This document shows, one piece after another, positions 17,073 to 25,404 of a DNA stretch of 60,252 nucleotides. Numbering within the stretch: the stretch's first letter is position 1; every line of letters starts with the position of its first letter. This DNA comes from Paenibacillus whitsoniae (lineage in GTDB: Bacteria; Bacillota; Bacilli; Paenibacillales; NBRC-103111): positions 1-60,252 of the forward strand of contig NZ_RXHU01000073.1 in the NCBI RefSeq assembly GCF_003955665.1, given 5' to 3'. The position numbers and the translations under genes are program-made. The notes below the pieces were generated by a model that did not search any database, had not been told where the DNA came from, and worked only from the letters and a program-made list of their open reading frames with translations.

Positions 17073-17101
17073 TAATTAGGGGAAACGTTTCCTTATGTCT
17101 T
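17073..17101 (-). promoter_or_regulatory. Promoter of the secreted protein/ABC/TCS operon with palindromic operator
   Basis: On the minus strand, -35 AAGACA (17096-17101), 17-bp spacer, -10 TAATTA (17073-17078). A perfect 12-bp palindrome GGAAACGTTTCC (17081-17092) lies in the spacer. It fits most of the CcpA cre consensus around the central CG but lacks the leading T. Confidence 0.55.
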
Positions 17102-17210
17102 ATTGTAAACCAAGCATATTGCATCCCTCTAAATCATTTATTAACAAAGTATAAACTCCTAGTTGCAGAACCATTCGGTAATGAGCGCATCCGATGCTTG
17201 CCAGAAAACA

Positions 17211-17236
17211 AAAAAACAGCCGGTTTCCCGACTGTT
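17211..17236 (-). terminator. Terminator of the rpsF-ssb-rpsR operon
   Basis: 9-bp stem AACAGTCGG/CCGGCTGTT (one G-U) with a GAAA loop, followed by a run of T residues on the minus strand. Confidence 0.88.
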
Positions 17237-17248
17237 CTTGTTGAAAGC

Positions 17249-17536
17249 TTATTCCGTTGTGTAAGGAAGCAATGCCACTGTACGCGCGCGTTTGATCGCG
17301 ATTGTCAGTGCACGTTGGTATTTCGCGGAAGTGCCAGTCACGCGGCGAGGAAGAATTTTTCCACGCTCGGAGATGAACTTCTTCAGCGTTTCCGTATCTT
17401 TATAGTCAATGTGTTTGATTTTGTTTACTGTGAAGTAACAAACCTTACGGCGTTTACCTTTACCGCCTTTGCCACGAGGAGCAAATTTACGATCTGCACG
17501 ATCGTCACCATTGTTGTCTCTTTTTTGGAAAGCCAT
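17249..17536 (-). CDS. rpsR: 30S ribosomal protein S18
   Basis: 95 aa. Conserved core KVCYFTVNKIKHIDYKD, LKKFISERGKILPRRVTGT and KYQRALTIAIKRAR. A Lys/Arg/Gly-rich N-terminal extension (about 1-28) is slightly longer than in B. subtilis. Third gene of the rpsF-ssb-rpsR operon. Confidence 0.98.
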   Translation of the reverse strand: MAFQKRDNNGDDRADRKFAPRGKGGKGKRRKVCYFTVNKIKHIDYKDTETLKKFISERGKILPRRVTGTSAKYQRALTIAIKRARTVALLPYTTE

Positions 17537-17560
17537 TGTGTCTTCTCAGTCCTTTCTACT

Positions 17561-18055
17561 TTAGAATGGCAAGTCATCATCGGAAATATCGATCGGTTTT
17601 CCGTCATCAATGAAAGGATCCTGCTGTCCGCGCGATCCACCGCTGCGATTGCCTCCGCCGCCGCCGTAGCTTCCGCCACTGGCTCCACCGGCATTAGCAC
17701 CTGAATATCCGCCCTCTTCGCGGTTACCGCTGTTCGCTGATTCCAAGAAACGAACGTTATCGGCAATAACTTCGGTGACGTAAACACGCTTGCCTTCGTT
17801 ATTGTCGTAGTTACGCACTTGAATTCGGCCTTCCACCGCTGCCAAACGGCCTTTACGCAAATAGTTCGCGCACGTCTCGGCAAGCTGCCGCCACGTCACG
17901 ACCGGGATAAAGTCCGCTTCCCGTTCCTTGGAACCACCACTGGTGAAAGGACGGTCTACAGCAAGTGTAAATTGTGTCACGGCTACACCCGCGGGTGTAT
18001 AGCGAAGCTCTGGATCTCGGGTCAAGCGACCGATCAGAATAACACGGTTCAACAT
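17561..18055 (-). CDS. ssb: Single-stranded DNA-binding protein
   Basis: 164 aa. N-terminal OB fold (1-110, MLNRVILIGRLTRDPELRYT), Gly/Ser/Asn-rich flexible linker (about 112-150) and the acidic protein-interaction tip DDDLPF at the C-terminus. As the ssb between rpsF and rpsR it corresponds to the replicative SsbA, not a competence SsbB. Confidence 0.97.
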   Translation of the reverse strand: MLNRVILIGRLTRDPELRYTPAGVAVTQFTLAVDRPFTSGGSKEREADFIPVVTWRQLAETCANYLRKGRLAAVEGRIQVRNYDNNEGKRVYVTEVIADNVRFLESANSGNREEGGYSGANAGGASGGSYGGGGGNRSGGSRGQQDPFIDDGKPIDISDDDLPF

Positions 18056-18090
18056 GAAATCACCCTCCTGACGAAGATCTGGTTCTGCAA

Positions 18091-18378
18091 TTAAGCTACG
18101 TCGTTAACGATCAAGTGACGAATCACTTCGTCAGAAATCTTAAGTACGCGATCAAGCTCACTTACAACAGCAGGTTCTGCGTTGAAGTTAACCAGCACAT
18201 AGTGCCCGTCACGGAACTTATTGATTTCATACGCAAGACGGCGTTTGCCCATCAGATCCGTTTTGGCGATTTCGCCTCCACCGTTCGAGATGATAGCTTG
18301 GAACTTTTCTACCGTAGATTGAACAACTTCTTGCTCAATGTCTGTACGAATGATAAACATCAATTCATATTTGCGCAT
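18091..18378 (-). CDS. rpsF: 30S ribosomal protein S6
   Basis: 95 aa from the ATG at 18378, chosen because AAAGGAGGTG is centred about seven bases upstream; a GTG nine bases earlier lies within the RBS. Typical S6 sequence: MRKYELMFIIRTD, GKRRLAYEINKFRDGHYVLVNF. S6 binds S18 in the 30S platform, and the S6:S18 dimer can repress this operon in many bacteria. Confidence 0.97.
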   Translation of the reverse strand: MRKYELMFIIRTDIEQEVVQSTVEKFQAIISNGGGEIAKTDLMGKRRLAYEINKFRDGHYVLVNFNAEPAVVSELDRVLKISDEVIRHLIVNDVA

Positions 18379-18475
18379 GTATGTCACCTCCTTTTGGACT
18401 AAGCGGCTCCTAGTAAGCTGGCATTTCTGCAGCTAGGGAGCAAGGAGCGAGGATTCTCTTTCAAAACTCGCACCT
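18379..18475 (-). ncRNA. rpsF leader, possible S6:S18-binding RNA
   Basis: About 95 nt between the promoter and rpsF. Just before the RBS, ACTAGG and GCTTAGT can pair around a loop holding the trinucleotide CCG. A displayed CCG is the hallmark of the known S6:S18 autoregulatory leader. The structure was judged by eye, so this is tentative. Confidence 0.35.
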
Positions 18476-18479
18476 GAAT

Positions 18480-18508
18480 ACTATAGCAAATCACGGATCA
18501 CAATTCAA
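18480..18508 (-). promoter_or_regulatory. SigA promoter of rpsF-ssb-rpsR
   Basis: On the minus strand, -35 TTGAAT (18503-18508), 17-bp spacer, -10 TATAGT (18480-18485). Confidence 0.8.
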
Positions 18509-18621
18509 GTTTTTCTTAACGCCATACACAGGTGGAAGCTGGCAACGATCACCCTGTATGCATCGCATGCCGCGGGGCCACATTAATAACGAACGTTATT
18601 CCAACGAATGAGGTGATACGA

Positions 18622-18804
18622 ATGGGTGAGTGGACCATGTTTAATGAGGGCGACCACGTTCCTAACGACGGCAATTATATTGAGGTCGGCGAGAATTCCG
18701 TTCATATGGGCGTGAACAATCCCAAGACCGTTACGTTGAAAAAGGGAGACAAATTCCCGGCAACGAGCAATCATAATCGCAAGTGGCATCGTAAGGATGT
18801 CTAG
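18622..18804 (+). CDS. YjzC-like small protein
   Basis: 60 aa, resembling the B. subtilis YjzC family: MGEWTMFNEGDHVPNDGNYIEVGE, then VTLKKGDKFPATSNHNRKW. Function unknown. The start at 18622 has GAGGTGATACG upstream; the longer ORF lacks an RBS. A short inverted repeat (AATAACG-AA-CGTTATT, 18585-18600) precedes the RBS. Transcribed against the replication direction, divergently from rpsF. Confidence 0.85.
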   Translation: MGEWTMFNEGDHVPNDGNYIEVGENSVHMGVNNPKTVTLKKGDKFPATSNHNRKWHRKDV

Positions 18805-18820
18805 GGAACTTGCCTTTACA

Positions 18821-18857
18821 AGAAAAAGGAGGGCGGCTTAGGGAAGCCAGCCCCCTT
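18821..18857. terminator. Terminator of the first chitinase (possibly bidirectional)
   Basis: 14-bp stem with one mismatch and a CCCT loop. On the minus strand it is followed by TTTTTC. The plus-strand yjzC gene ends just before it and could use it too. Confidence 0.75.
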
Positions 18858-18865
18858 CTTTAACT

Positions 18866-20320
18866 CTAATTCGTAATGACCAATTGCGGTTTGTTAGCGG
18901 AATTCTCTTTGCTGTTGAAATGAACACCTATATTTTGTGTTGTATTGGGCCCCGTTATAGCAAATGAAAATATTTGATAACCAGAGCTTACTTCAGACTG
19001 GACAAAATTGGTCACATCAAATTCATAGTATTGGGATGTAGACGTTACTGTCTTAGTAGACTGCAGGGTGGCTACAGCAGGCTTATTGTTGAAATTAATC
19101 CCCGTCTCTGTCCAGCTATCGTCCCCAACGGCATACACATTGATGGTTGCATTTGAATCGGCCAGCCCGTATAGTCTAAGCTTTGCACTTGTTACATTGG
19201 TCAAGCCTGTTGCAGTAAATTTCACATACCCCACTCGTTGGTAATCTCCTGAGGCATCCTTAATTTCAACCGTCGTTTCTGTTCCAAAATTTTGAGATGC
19301 ATAAGCTCCGCCTCTTACATAAGTATCTGCTATTGGACTATAAGTCGTTGATCCCCCACCGCTGCCACCACTATAAGCAGCCATTGCTGTGTTGATAGCT
19401 GAATAGAGCGATGTACCCGCGGCCGTCGTATCTTGCATCGATTCCCAAACCATAACGCCCCCGAGCCCCTTACTTAACGCAAGATTGGTCTTGGATGTAA
19501 TTGTCGCTTTGCCATTATAGTATTCGACTACCCCATTATACGTAGACGAATCCTTATTAGGAGCTTGTGCATCATTAGCAACTAAATCCTTATAGGCGAC
19601 TAAACCAGGGGAGCTATAAAAAGGCAGTCCCAAAATAATTTTACTTGCTGCCAATCCACGCGTAACATTCCAGTAATTGATTGAGTCAACCGCAACTTGA
19701 TATGGGGAATTTGCTGCACCCGTCCCCTTGTCATAAGCCATAATATTCAGCCAGTCAAAAGAACTGAATGTTGAACTCTGGATAACATCCGCGTTTGCTC
19801 CGTATGCATTCACTGCAGCCGTAAGCAGCTTGCCCGCATTATGAACAGCTGTACCCAATTGGCCGATCAACGTGGCATAATTCGCCGGATTGTTACCCCC
19901 TGCGGGGAATTCCCAGTCGACATCAATGCCATCCAGGCCGTACTGGTTTATGGCACTGATACAATTATTCACAAAAGCCGTTCTGTATGAGGCATTTGCA
20001 GCAAAAGCTGCGAAATTGTCTGTGCTTGATTGCTGCCCGCCGCCAATGGATAGAAACACCTTTTTCCCTTGATCATGTGCCTTGGAAACGAGCGAAGCAA
20101 AGTTTGTAGGATTATCAATATTAAATCCTCCGGTTGCCGTAGGACGAGCAAAGGCGTAATTAATATGCGTTACCTTCGCGTAGGGAACCGCGTTCACATC
20201 AGCACTTGAGAAAACATAACCGACAACCTTGAAGTCCGCTGGAGCTCCAGCAGCAGCTATACTACTTAAGGACAACAACAGACAGAACGTAAATAGGGCT
20301 GACAGTAACCTTCTCATCAT
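18866..20320 (-). CDS. Secreted GH18 chitinase-like enzyme with DNRLRE domain
   Basis: 484 aa from the ATG at 20320, chosen for AGGAGG seven bases upstream. A signal peptide (about 1-25) is followed by a GH18 TIM barrel (about 28-335) with the catalytic motif DGIDVDWE (general acid E137, D133 and D135 present) and SIGG in strand 3. A Gly/Ser linker (about 337-345) joins it to a C-terminal DNRLRE/CBM96-like beta-sandwich (about 350-484). It probably hydrolyses chitin or a related GlcNAc polymer outside the cell. It is a close paralogue (roughly 75 % over the catalytic domain by eye) of the SLH-bearing enzyme at 25405-28635 but lacks a wall anchor. Cycle type (endo/exo) is unknown. Confidence 0.92.
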   Translation of the reverse strand: MMRRLLSALFTFCLLLSLSSIAAAGAPADFKVVGYVFSSADVNAVPYAKVTHINYAFARPTATGGFNIDNPTNFASLVSKAHDQGKKVFLSIGGGQQSSTDNFAAFAANASYRTAFVNNCISAINQYGLDGIDVDWEFPAGGNNPANYATLIGQLGTAVHNAGKLLTAAVNAYGANADVIQSSTFSSFDWLNIMAYDKGTGAANSPYQVAVDSINYWNVTRGLAASKIILGLPFYSSPGLVAYKDLVANDAQAPNKDSSTYNGVVEYYNGKATITSKTNLALSKGLGGVMVWESMQDTTAAGTSLYSAINTAMAAYSGGSGGGSTTYSPIADTYVRGGAYASQNFGTETTVEIKDASGDYQRVGYVKFTATGLTNVTSAKLRLYGLADSNATINVYAVGDDSWTETGINFNNKPAVATLQSTKTVTSTSQYYEFDVTNFVQSEVSSGYQIFSFAITGPNTTQNIGVHFNSKENSANKPQLVITN

Positions 20321-20463
20321 AAACTTACCTCCTGTTAATTCGAAATTTCCATGCTCACTTTTCCGATGCACATCCGTACAGATCAATCCTGCGGGCTATC
20401 ATTGGCTGCATGCTCTAGAGGCAAAGCTTTATCGTGCGTAATCACCCCCCTTCTTACAATCGA

Positions 20464-21594
20464 TCAGACATAATTCAACCCGCCGGCGTAGGGCAGCGGC
20501 ACAGGGAACAGATCGTGCAGCGCAGCTCGTGCTGCCTGCGCATCAGGCAGCGAGGGCATTGGATCGAACAGCAGCGAAACCAGCGCTTCGGAATCAAGCT
20601 CGAACGTCTGGCCGTCTGCCGCCGTCAGCCCATAGCGGTGATCCGCCAGCGTGCGGATGCGTGGCAAAGCACTGGCGGTGTTCGCATGCCAGTACGGCTC
20701 CAGCAACGCGAACAGCCGCTCCGCGTCAGCGACGTAGATCGTGCCGAGATTCCGGCACGCAGTGGACGGCACGCTCGAGAGCGCTTCTATCAGGGCCTGC
20801 TCGTGCCAGGCGACCGGCACATCGAGCTGCGGCAAGCCGTACGCAACGACGGCATTGCCGAACAACGCGGCCAAAGCGTCGGCAGCGCCCGCCCATTCGA
20901 CAGCGAAAGGCGTTCGCCCGCTGCCGCGTGCATCCGGCGTCGCCACAACGGCGAATGCGACCATGCGGCCGCCTTGCGTCGCGACAAGCGTGCGATGGCG
21001 CAGCTTCAGGCAGCTTGCGTACGCTTCACTTGCGATCAACTCAGCGAGCTCGCGCACGCTTTGTTCGTAGGCGACAAGACGCGCAGCAGCTAGTTCGGCC
21101 ACATGAAGCCAATCCGTCAGCGACAGCTCGCGAATAGCGAATCCGGCTCCGGCTTGAAGCAGCTGCTCCCCATGCTCCGGTCCGATCGTGTAGCGATTGA
21201 TCGCGCCAAACAGGTGGCACTGATTGCGCATATATAGCGAGCGTTCGCCGGAAATGTAAACGAGAACCCCACCGGACGCGCGAATATGCGCTTTGGCCGC
21301 TTGCAGCAGGTCGCCGGCGTACCCATGGCCGCGAAACGCCGGCAGCGTAAAGACCGAGCCAATCGAAAACATTGGCACCCGTGCGGCGCCGATGCGCAGA
21401 TCAGCCGGGACAAGCCCCATGAATGAAACGAGTTTGCCTTCTTCATAAGCACCGAACGATTGCGAGAAAGCCGCCGAAAAAACGGCTGGAAAAGCAATCC
21501 CCATCGACGTTTGTTCCGCATCGCGGAAGACGGCGTCCGACCCGCGGACCGCAGCTTCCATTTCCTCCGCCGCCACCAATCGAATTTCTGTCAT
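20464..21594 (-). CDS. GNAT-family N-acetyltransferase
   Basis: 376 aa from the ATG at 21594, where AAGGAG is suitably placed; the ORF opens 12 codons earlier. An N-terminal GNAT domain carries the acetyl-CoA loop RGHGYAG (about 90-97) after FSIGSVFTLPA. A second, more divergent half (about 150-376) makes an Eis-like two-GNAT architecture possible, but I cannot confirm it. Base composition is visibly more GC-rich than the flanking importer and chitinase genes. Substrate unknown; acetylation of an amino sugar or peptide would fit the context but is speculation. Confidence 0.82.
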   Translation of the reverse strand: MTEIRLVAAEEMEAAVRGSDAVFRDAEQTSMGIAFPAVFSAAFSQSFGAYEEGKLVSFMGLVPADLRIGAARVPMFSIGSVFTLPAFRGHGYAGDLLQAAKAHIRASGGVLVYISGERSLYMRNQCHLFGAINRYTIGPEHGEQLLQAGAGFAIRELSLTDWLHVAELAAARLVAYEQSVRELAELIASEAYASCLKLRHRTLVATQGGRMVAFAVVATPDARGSGRTPFAVEWAGAADALAALFGNAVVAYGLPQLDVPVAWHEQALIEALSSVPSTACRNLGTIYVADAERLFALLEPYWHANTASALPRIRTLADHRYGLTAADGQTFELDSEALVSLLFDPMPSLPDAQAARAALHDLFPVPLPYAGGLNYV

Positions 21595-21732
21595 TGCCAG
21601 TTCTCCTTCATATGACGTCAAATGGGGCAATCGCCAGCACTACCCCGCTTCGACCGCATCCCCGGCTGTGCCGATGGCAAGCTGGTCATGCGTGTCGAAC
21701 GGAATAGATCTTCTGCTAGCGTGTCCCTTCCT

Positions 21733-23325
21733 TTACTTCTTCACCTTTGCGTACCACTCTCTAGCGCGTTTGGTGACTTCTTCGCCGCCGGACTTGTTCC
21801 ACTTGTCAACGAACTCGTCGAATTTGCTGATTGGGTACTCACCGAGAATGATTTTAGATGCGTATTCCACAAATAAAGTACGGTTATTGATGTCAGGATA
21901 ATTATCGTAGACGCTGGCTGGCATGCCGTCGCCCGCGATGACTTTGGCGTATTTTTGGGCCTCCGTAATGTTTCGGATACCTTGATCAATCGCCCACATC
22001 CGATCGTCGGAAGCCGTGCTCTTCAGCAATTGACCGGAGAAGTCTGCCGTTGCTATGTCTTCATATGGCACGAGCGGAAGATTTTCCTGTGTGCTTTTAT
22101 CTTGCGGCAGTCTTACGGATTTGCCGTCCTTCGTCGTGGAATGCATACCGTCTACGCCCAGATAAAGCGCATTCCAATTTTTCTTATCGTACATGTTGTT
22201 CAGCAATTTCAAGACAGCCATCAATTTCTTTTGGTCTTTCGTGTTTTTAACTACCCAAACCGGATTCTGTATTTTCCTGATGGAATAATAGCCTTGAAAG
22301 CCTGGGGCTTGAGGAAGCGGAAGTACAGAAAAATCACCTTTCACACCGGTATTCTTATAGATCGGCTCGAGGCGCTCGAAAACAGTCTCTTCCCAATGGT
22401 AGTAGTTCCCGACCAAGCCAGTATCGATTTTCGCCTCCCACTTCGCTTTGTCGTTCAGCAGGGACTCTTTATCGATAAGTCCTTCCTTGTAAAGCTTTGC
22501 CGCGAATTCCAAAGCTGCTTTCATGTTCGGCGTTACGGCGGAATACGTTAACTTACCGTCATAGATATCCCAATCTTGCTTGCCCCCGGACATTGCGACC
22601 CCGTACATAGCAAATAAATGGTTCATCCACGTTAATTGTTGCCGGCCACCGGTCGGAATTTCATCCTTCTTGCCGTTGCCGTTCGGATCCTTGTCCCGGA
22701 ATGCCTCGAGCACCTTTACGTAGTCATCTTGCGTTTTAGGCATTTGTAATCCGAGCTTGTCGAGCCAATCTTTGCGAATGAGGCCCGCTTCTCTTTCATA
22801 ATCAACGATGCTTGGAATATAGTAAATTTTTCCCTGACCCGTTGGATCGTTCGCTTTGACGACGTCCCACACATCTTTCGGTATCAGATTCCACAAGTTT
22901 GGCGCATATTTCGGGAGCAGTTCCGTTAAATCGGCAATCGCTCCATTCTTGGCCAAATTGCTTTCAATACCTTGAACAGGCAGGAACAGATCCGGCATTT
23001 CGTTGGCTGCTATTTTAAGATTCAATTGCTCCAGGTACGTGGTGCCGCCGTTCCATTCCACGTAAGGATGAATGACGCCGACGCCGAGCAAATTCTTATA
23101 AAACTCATACGTTTTGCTGCCTTTAGAGATCGGTTTGAAGCCCACGTTCGTATACCACACCTCAAGATCGACGATTTCCTCTGCTTTGGGCGACGTGCTT
23201 TGATTTTGTTGCGCTGCGGCTGATGGAGATGCAGTTGGAGCATTCGATTTGTCGGTGCAAGCAGATAAAGCTGATACGCTCAGCGCGCTTACAGCAAGCA
23301 GCACCCATAGTTTTTTGACGGCCAT
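21733..23325 (-). CDS. Extracellular sugar-binding lipoprotein of a CUT1 ABC importer
   Basis: 530 aa. Lipoprotein signal with lipobox LSAC (C23), Ser/Ala/Pro/Gln-rich tether (about 25-48), then a family 1 extracellular solute-binding fold of the LplA/YtcQ size class. DPNGNGKKDEIP is the calcium-binding-like loop common in this group. It is third in an operon after two permease genes (67-base gap). Long LplA-type receptors bind oligosaccharides; chito-oligosaccharides are the natural guess from the flanking chitinases. Confidence 0.92.
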   Translation of the reverse strand: MAVKKLWVLLAVSALSVSALSACTDKSNAPTASPSAAAQQNQSTSPKAEEIVDLEVWYTNVGFKPISKGSKTYEFYKNLLGVGVIHPYVEWNGGTTYLEQLNLKIAANEMPDLFLPVQGIESNLAKNGAIADLTELLPKYAPNLWNLIPKDVWDVVKANDPTGQGKIYYIPSIVDYEREAGLIRKDWLDKLGLQMPKTQDDYVKVLEAFRDKDPNGNGKKDEIPTGGRQQLTWMNHLFAMYGVAMSGGKQDWDIYDGKLTYSAVTPNMKAALEFAAKLYKEGLIDKESLLNDKAKWEAKIDTGLVGNYYHWEETVFERLEPIYKNTGVKGDFSVLPLPQAPGFQGYYSIRKIQNPVWVVKNTKDQKKLMAVLKLLNNMYDKKNWNALYLGVDGMHSTTKDGKSVRLPQDKSTQENLPLVPYEDIATADFSGQLLKSTASDDRMWAIDQGIRNITEAQKYAKVIAGDGMPASVYDNYPDINNRTLFVEYASKIILGEYPISKFDEFVDKWNKSGGEEVTKRAREWYAKVKK

Positions 23326-23392
23326 GCCTTGTTTCCCCCTTAGTAATAGTGTTATATGTTTAAGCTAAATTAGCCTTAAAACCGAACAGTGT

Positions 23393-24262
23393 TTACCCCT
23401 TAACAGAGCCCAACATGGCTCCCTTGACAAAATATTTTTGAAGAAATGGATATACGGCGATAATCGGGAGCATGGCAAAGATAACAGTGGCTGAGCGCAA
23501 GGTTTGGTCATTGTAAGTCAGGTTGGCCGTCGAAGCTCTGCCTATATGTAAAACATTGTCGTCCGTAATAAATTGTCGAATTTTAATCTGAAGCGGAAAC
23601 CAGTTCGGATCTTGTAAAAAGAGGAGCGGATGTTGAAACTGATTCCATAACACAACACCGTAGAATAAGGTCAACGTAGCCAGCACGGCCTTGGAAAGCG
23701 GCAATACGAATTGGAACAACATTCGAAAGTATCCGCACCCTTCCATGTGAGCCGCTTCTTCTAGCTCTTTCGGAAATTGCTTAAAAAACGTTCGCATGAT
23801 GATCAGGTTAAACGGATTCAAGATATGCGGCACGATTAAAACCAACGGGTTGTTGTACAGCCCAATGCTGCGTATGGTTAAAAAGTAGGGTACGATCGGC
23901 GCCTTGAAAATCATGGCGATGACTGCGCCAATCATGATCACAGGACCCCATCGAAATTCCGGCTTGGATAATGGATAAGCAATTAAAGCGGTAACGAGCA
24001 GGGCCAATATAGTACCAACTACTGTGGTGCTCAGCGTAAGAAAGAACGATTTCCATAAGTCAGGACGATCCATGATATAGCCCCAGGAAGAGAGCGTGAA
24101 TTGCTGCGGCCAAATCGTGACCAGATTCATTTCTACTGCACTCTTGGAACTCAATGATGTGGAAGCGACGTTCAGAAGCGGTATGATGGCTATAACGGAT
24201 AGGATAATCAGTACAACCGTCACGCCAGTTCGAAATACTTTTTCCCCTCTCGATTCAAACAT
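23393..24262 (-). CDS. Carbohydrate ABC transporter permease (LplC type)
   Basis: About 289 aa with six membrane segments. The ABC-ATPase docking (EAA) motif is EEAAHMEGCGYFRMLFQFVLP (about 190-210). The likely start is the ATG at 24262, two bases after the upstream stop and behind GGGGGG; a GTG at 24271 is possible and would overlap. Inner-membrane half of a CUT1 sugar importer. No ATPase gene is nearby, so it probably uses a shared MsmX-type ATPase. Confidence 0.92.
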   Translation of the reverse strand: MFESRGEKVFRTGVTVVLIILSVIAIIPLLNVASTSLSSKSAVEMNLVTIWPQQFTLSSWGYIMDRPDLWKSFFLTLSTTVVGTILALLVTALIAYPLSKPEFRWGPVIMIGAVIAMIFKAPIVPYFLTIRSIGLYNNPLVLIVPHILNPFNLIIMRTFFKQFPKELEEAAHMEGCGYFRMLFQFVLPLSKAVLATLTLFYGVVLWNQFQHPLLFLQDPNWFPLQIKIRQFITDDNVLHIGRASTANLTYNDQTLRSATVIFAMLPIIAVYPFLQKYFVKGAMLGSVKG

Positions 24263-24264
24263 GA

Positions 24265-25170
24265 TTACCACAACCCCCCATCCGACACTTTTTTCGACAA
24301 TCGATTGAAGAGATAGACCAAGACGAATCCAATGACAGACTGGAATAGGCCAACAGTTGTTGCAAAACTATATTGCGCTTGCTGAATGCCTGTTCGGAAC
24401 ACGTAGGTATCCAGAATATCCCCCACACTATACGTCATTGGCGTTAACAGATTAAAGACTTGGTCGAATCCCAAATCGAGAAAGTTTCCAATTTCCAAGA
24501 GGAAAAGCACAAGCACAGTTGGCAGGAGCAGCGGAAACGTAACCAGCCGAATTTGTTTGTATCTCGAGGCCCCATCCATCATCGCAGATTCGTACAATTG
24601 GGGATCGATTGCGCTGATCGCAGCCATGTACACAACGGTTCCCCACCCTGCATCCCGCCAGATTGACGTCAGCACGTATACAGGGCGAAAGTAAGCGCTC
24701 TCTTGCATAATAAGGGAACGTTCATGCCCGAACCATCCGGTTATGATGTTATACAATCCCTGAAGGGAAAAGAAATCAAACACGATGCCGGCGACGATGA
24801 CCCACGATAAGAAATGCGGCAAATACAGCGCTGTTTGAATCCCCTTTTTCAGGGCTGATTTACGGATTTCGTTGAGCATAATGGCCAGCACAATCGGGAT
24901 CGGAAACACAATCACGATTCGCAGTAAACCGAGAATCATTGTGTTGGTAAATACTCGGTTGAAATCCGGATAATCAAACAATTTGTTGAAGTTGGCCAAG
25001 CCCACCCATGGGCTGTCGATAAAGCCCTTGAATACGGAATAATCCTTGAAAGCGATTACAGATCCGGCAAGTGGTACGTATTTAAAAATAAGTAGAAAGG
25101 CAATCCCCGGAAGGGCCATCACATAAAGTGGCCAGTACACCTTCATCCCATACCTTTGTTTTTTGTTCAC
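24265..25170 (-). CDS. Carbohydrate ABC transporter permease (LplB type)
   Basis: 301 aa, GTG start at 25170 behind AGGAGG. Six membrane segments, with the EAA motif YESAMMDGASRYKQIRLVTFPLLLP split across about residues 200-224. First gene of the importer operon; its promoter and a duplicated operator lie at 25210-25276. Its LplB/LplC/LplA-like partners are typically controlled by an adjacent YesMN-type two-component system, which is present at 28.8-32.3 kb. Confidence 0.93.
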   Translation of the reverse strand: MNKKQRYGMKVYWPLYVMALPGIAFLLIFKYVPLAGSVIAFKDYSVFKGFIDSPWVGLANFNKLFDYPDFNRVFTNTMILGLLRIVIVFPIPIVLAIMLNEIRKSALKKGIQTALYLPHFLSWVIVAGIVFDFFSLQGLYNIITGWFGHERSLIMQESAYFRPVYVLTSIWRDAGWGTVVYMAAISAIDPQLYESAMMDGASRYKQIRLVTFPLLLPTVLVLFLLEIGNFLDLGFDQVFNLLTPMTYSVGDILDTYVFRTGIQQAQYSFATTVGLFQSVIGFVLVYLFNRLSKKVSDGGLW

Positions 25171-25209
25171 CTTACTTCCTCCTGATGCAATTATTGTGCT
25201 TACTACTCA

Positions 25210-25276
25210 AGTATACGCACGGTGTTAAAATCGCTCAAAGGGACGAATTTAAGGTTTTACTATGTCATTTTATAGG
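25210..25276 (-). promoter_or_regulatory. Importer promoter with duplicated operator (copy A)
   Basis: On the minus strand, -35 TTGAGC (25233-25238), 17-bp spacer, -10 TATACT (25210-25215). The block 25221-25276 is 50/56 identical to 28701-28756 in front of the anchored chitinase. Conservation covers the -35 and about 40 bases upstream but not the transcribed region, as expected for an activator site. Confidence 0.8.
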
Positions 25277-25363
25277 AAGATGAAACAACCCTTTTTCGAT
25301 AAAAAATGACACAATGACAGCTCATCTCTGTCCAGGCTTTTGAGGCAGATTTCCAAAGCAAAT

Positions 25364-25387
25364 AAGCCTCCGGCTAATCGGAGGCTT
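25364..25387 (-). terminator. Terminator of the SLH chitinase
   Basis: 9-bp perfect stem AAGCCTCCG/CGGAGGCTT with a 6-nt loop, followed by ATTTGC on the minus strand (weak U-tract). Confidence 0.65.
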
Positions 25388-25404
25388 GCTTTGCTTCAGG
25401 CCTA

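Noticed and set aside
20434..21137. Two ~200-aa plus-strand ORFs opposite the GNAT gene
   Set aside because: They arise from the high GC of the GNAT gene; Arg/Ala-rich and without RBS.
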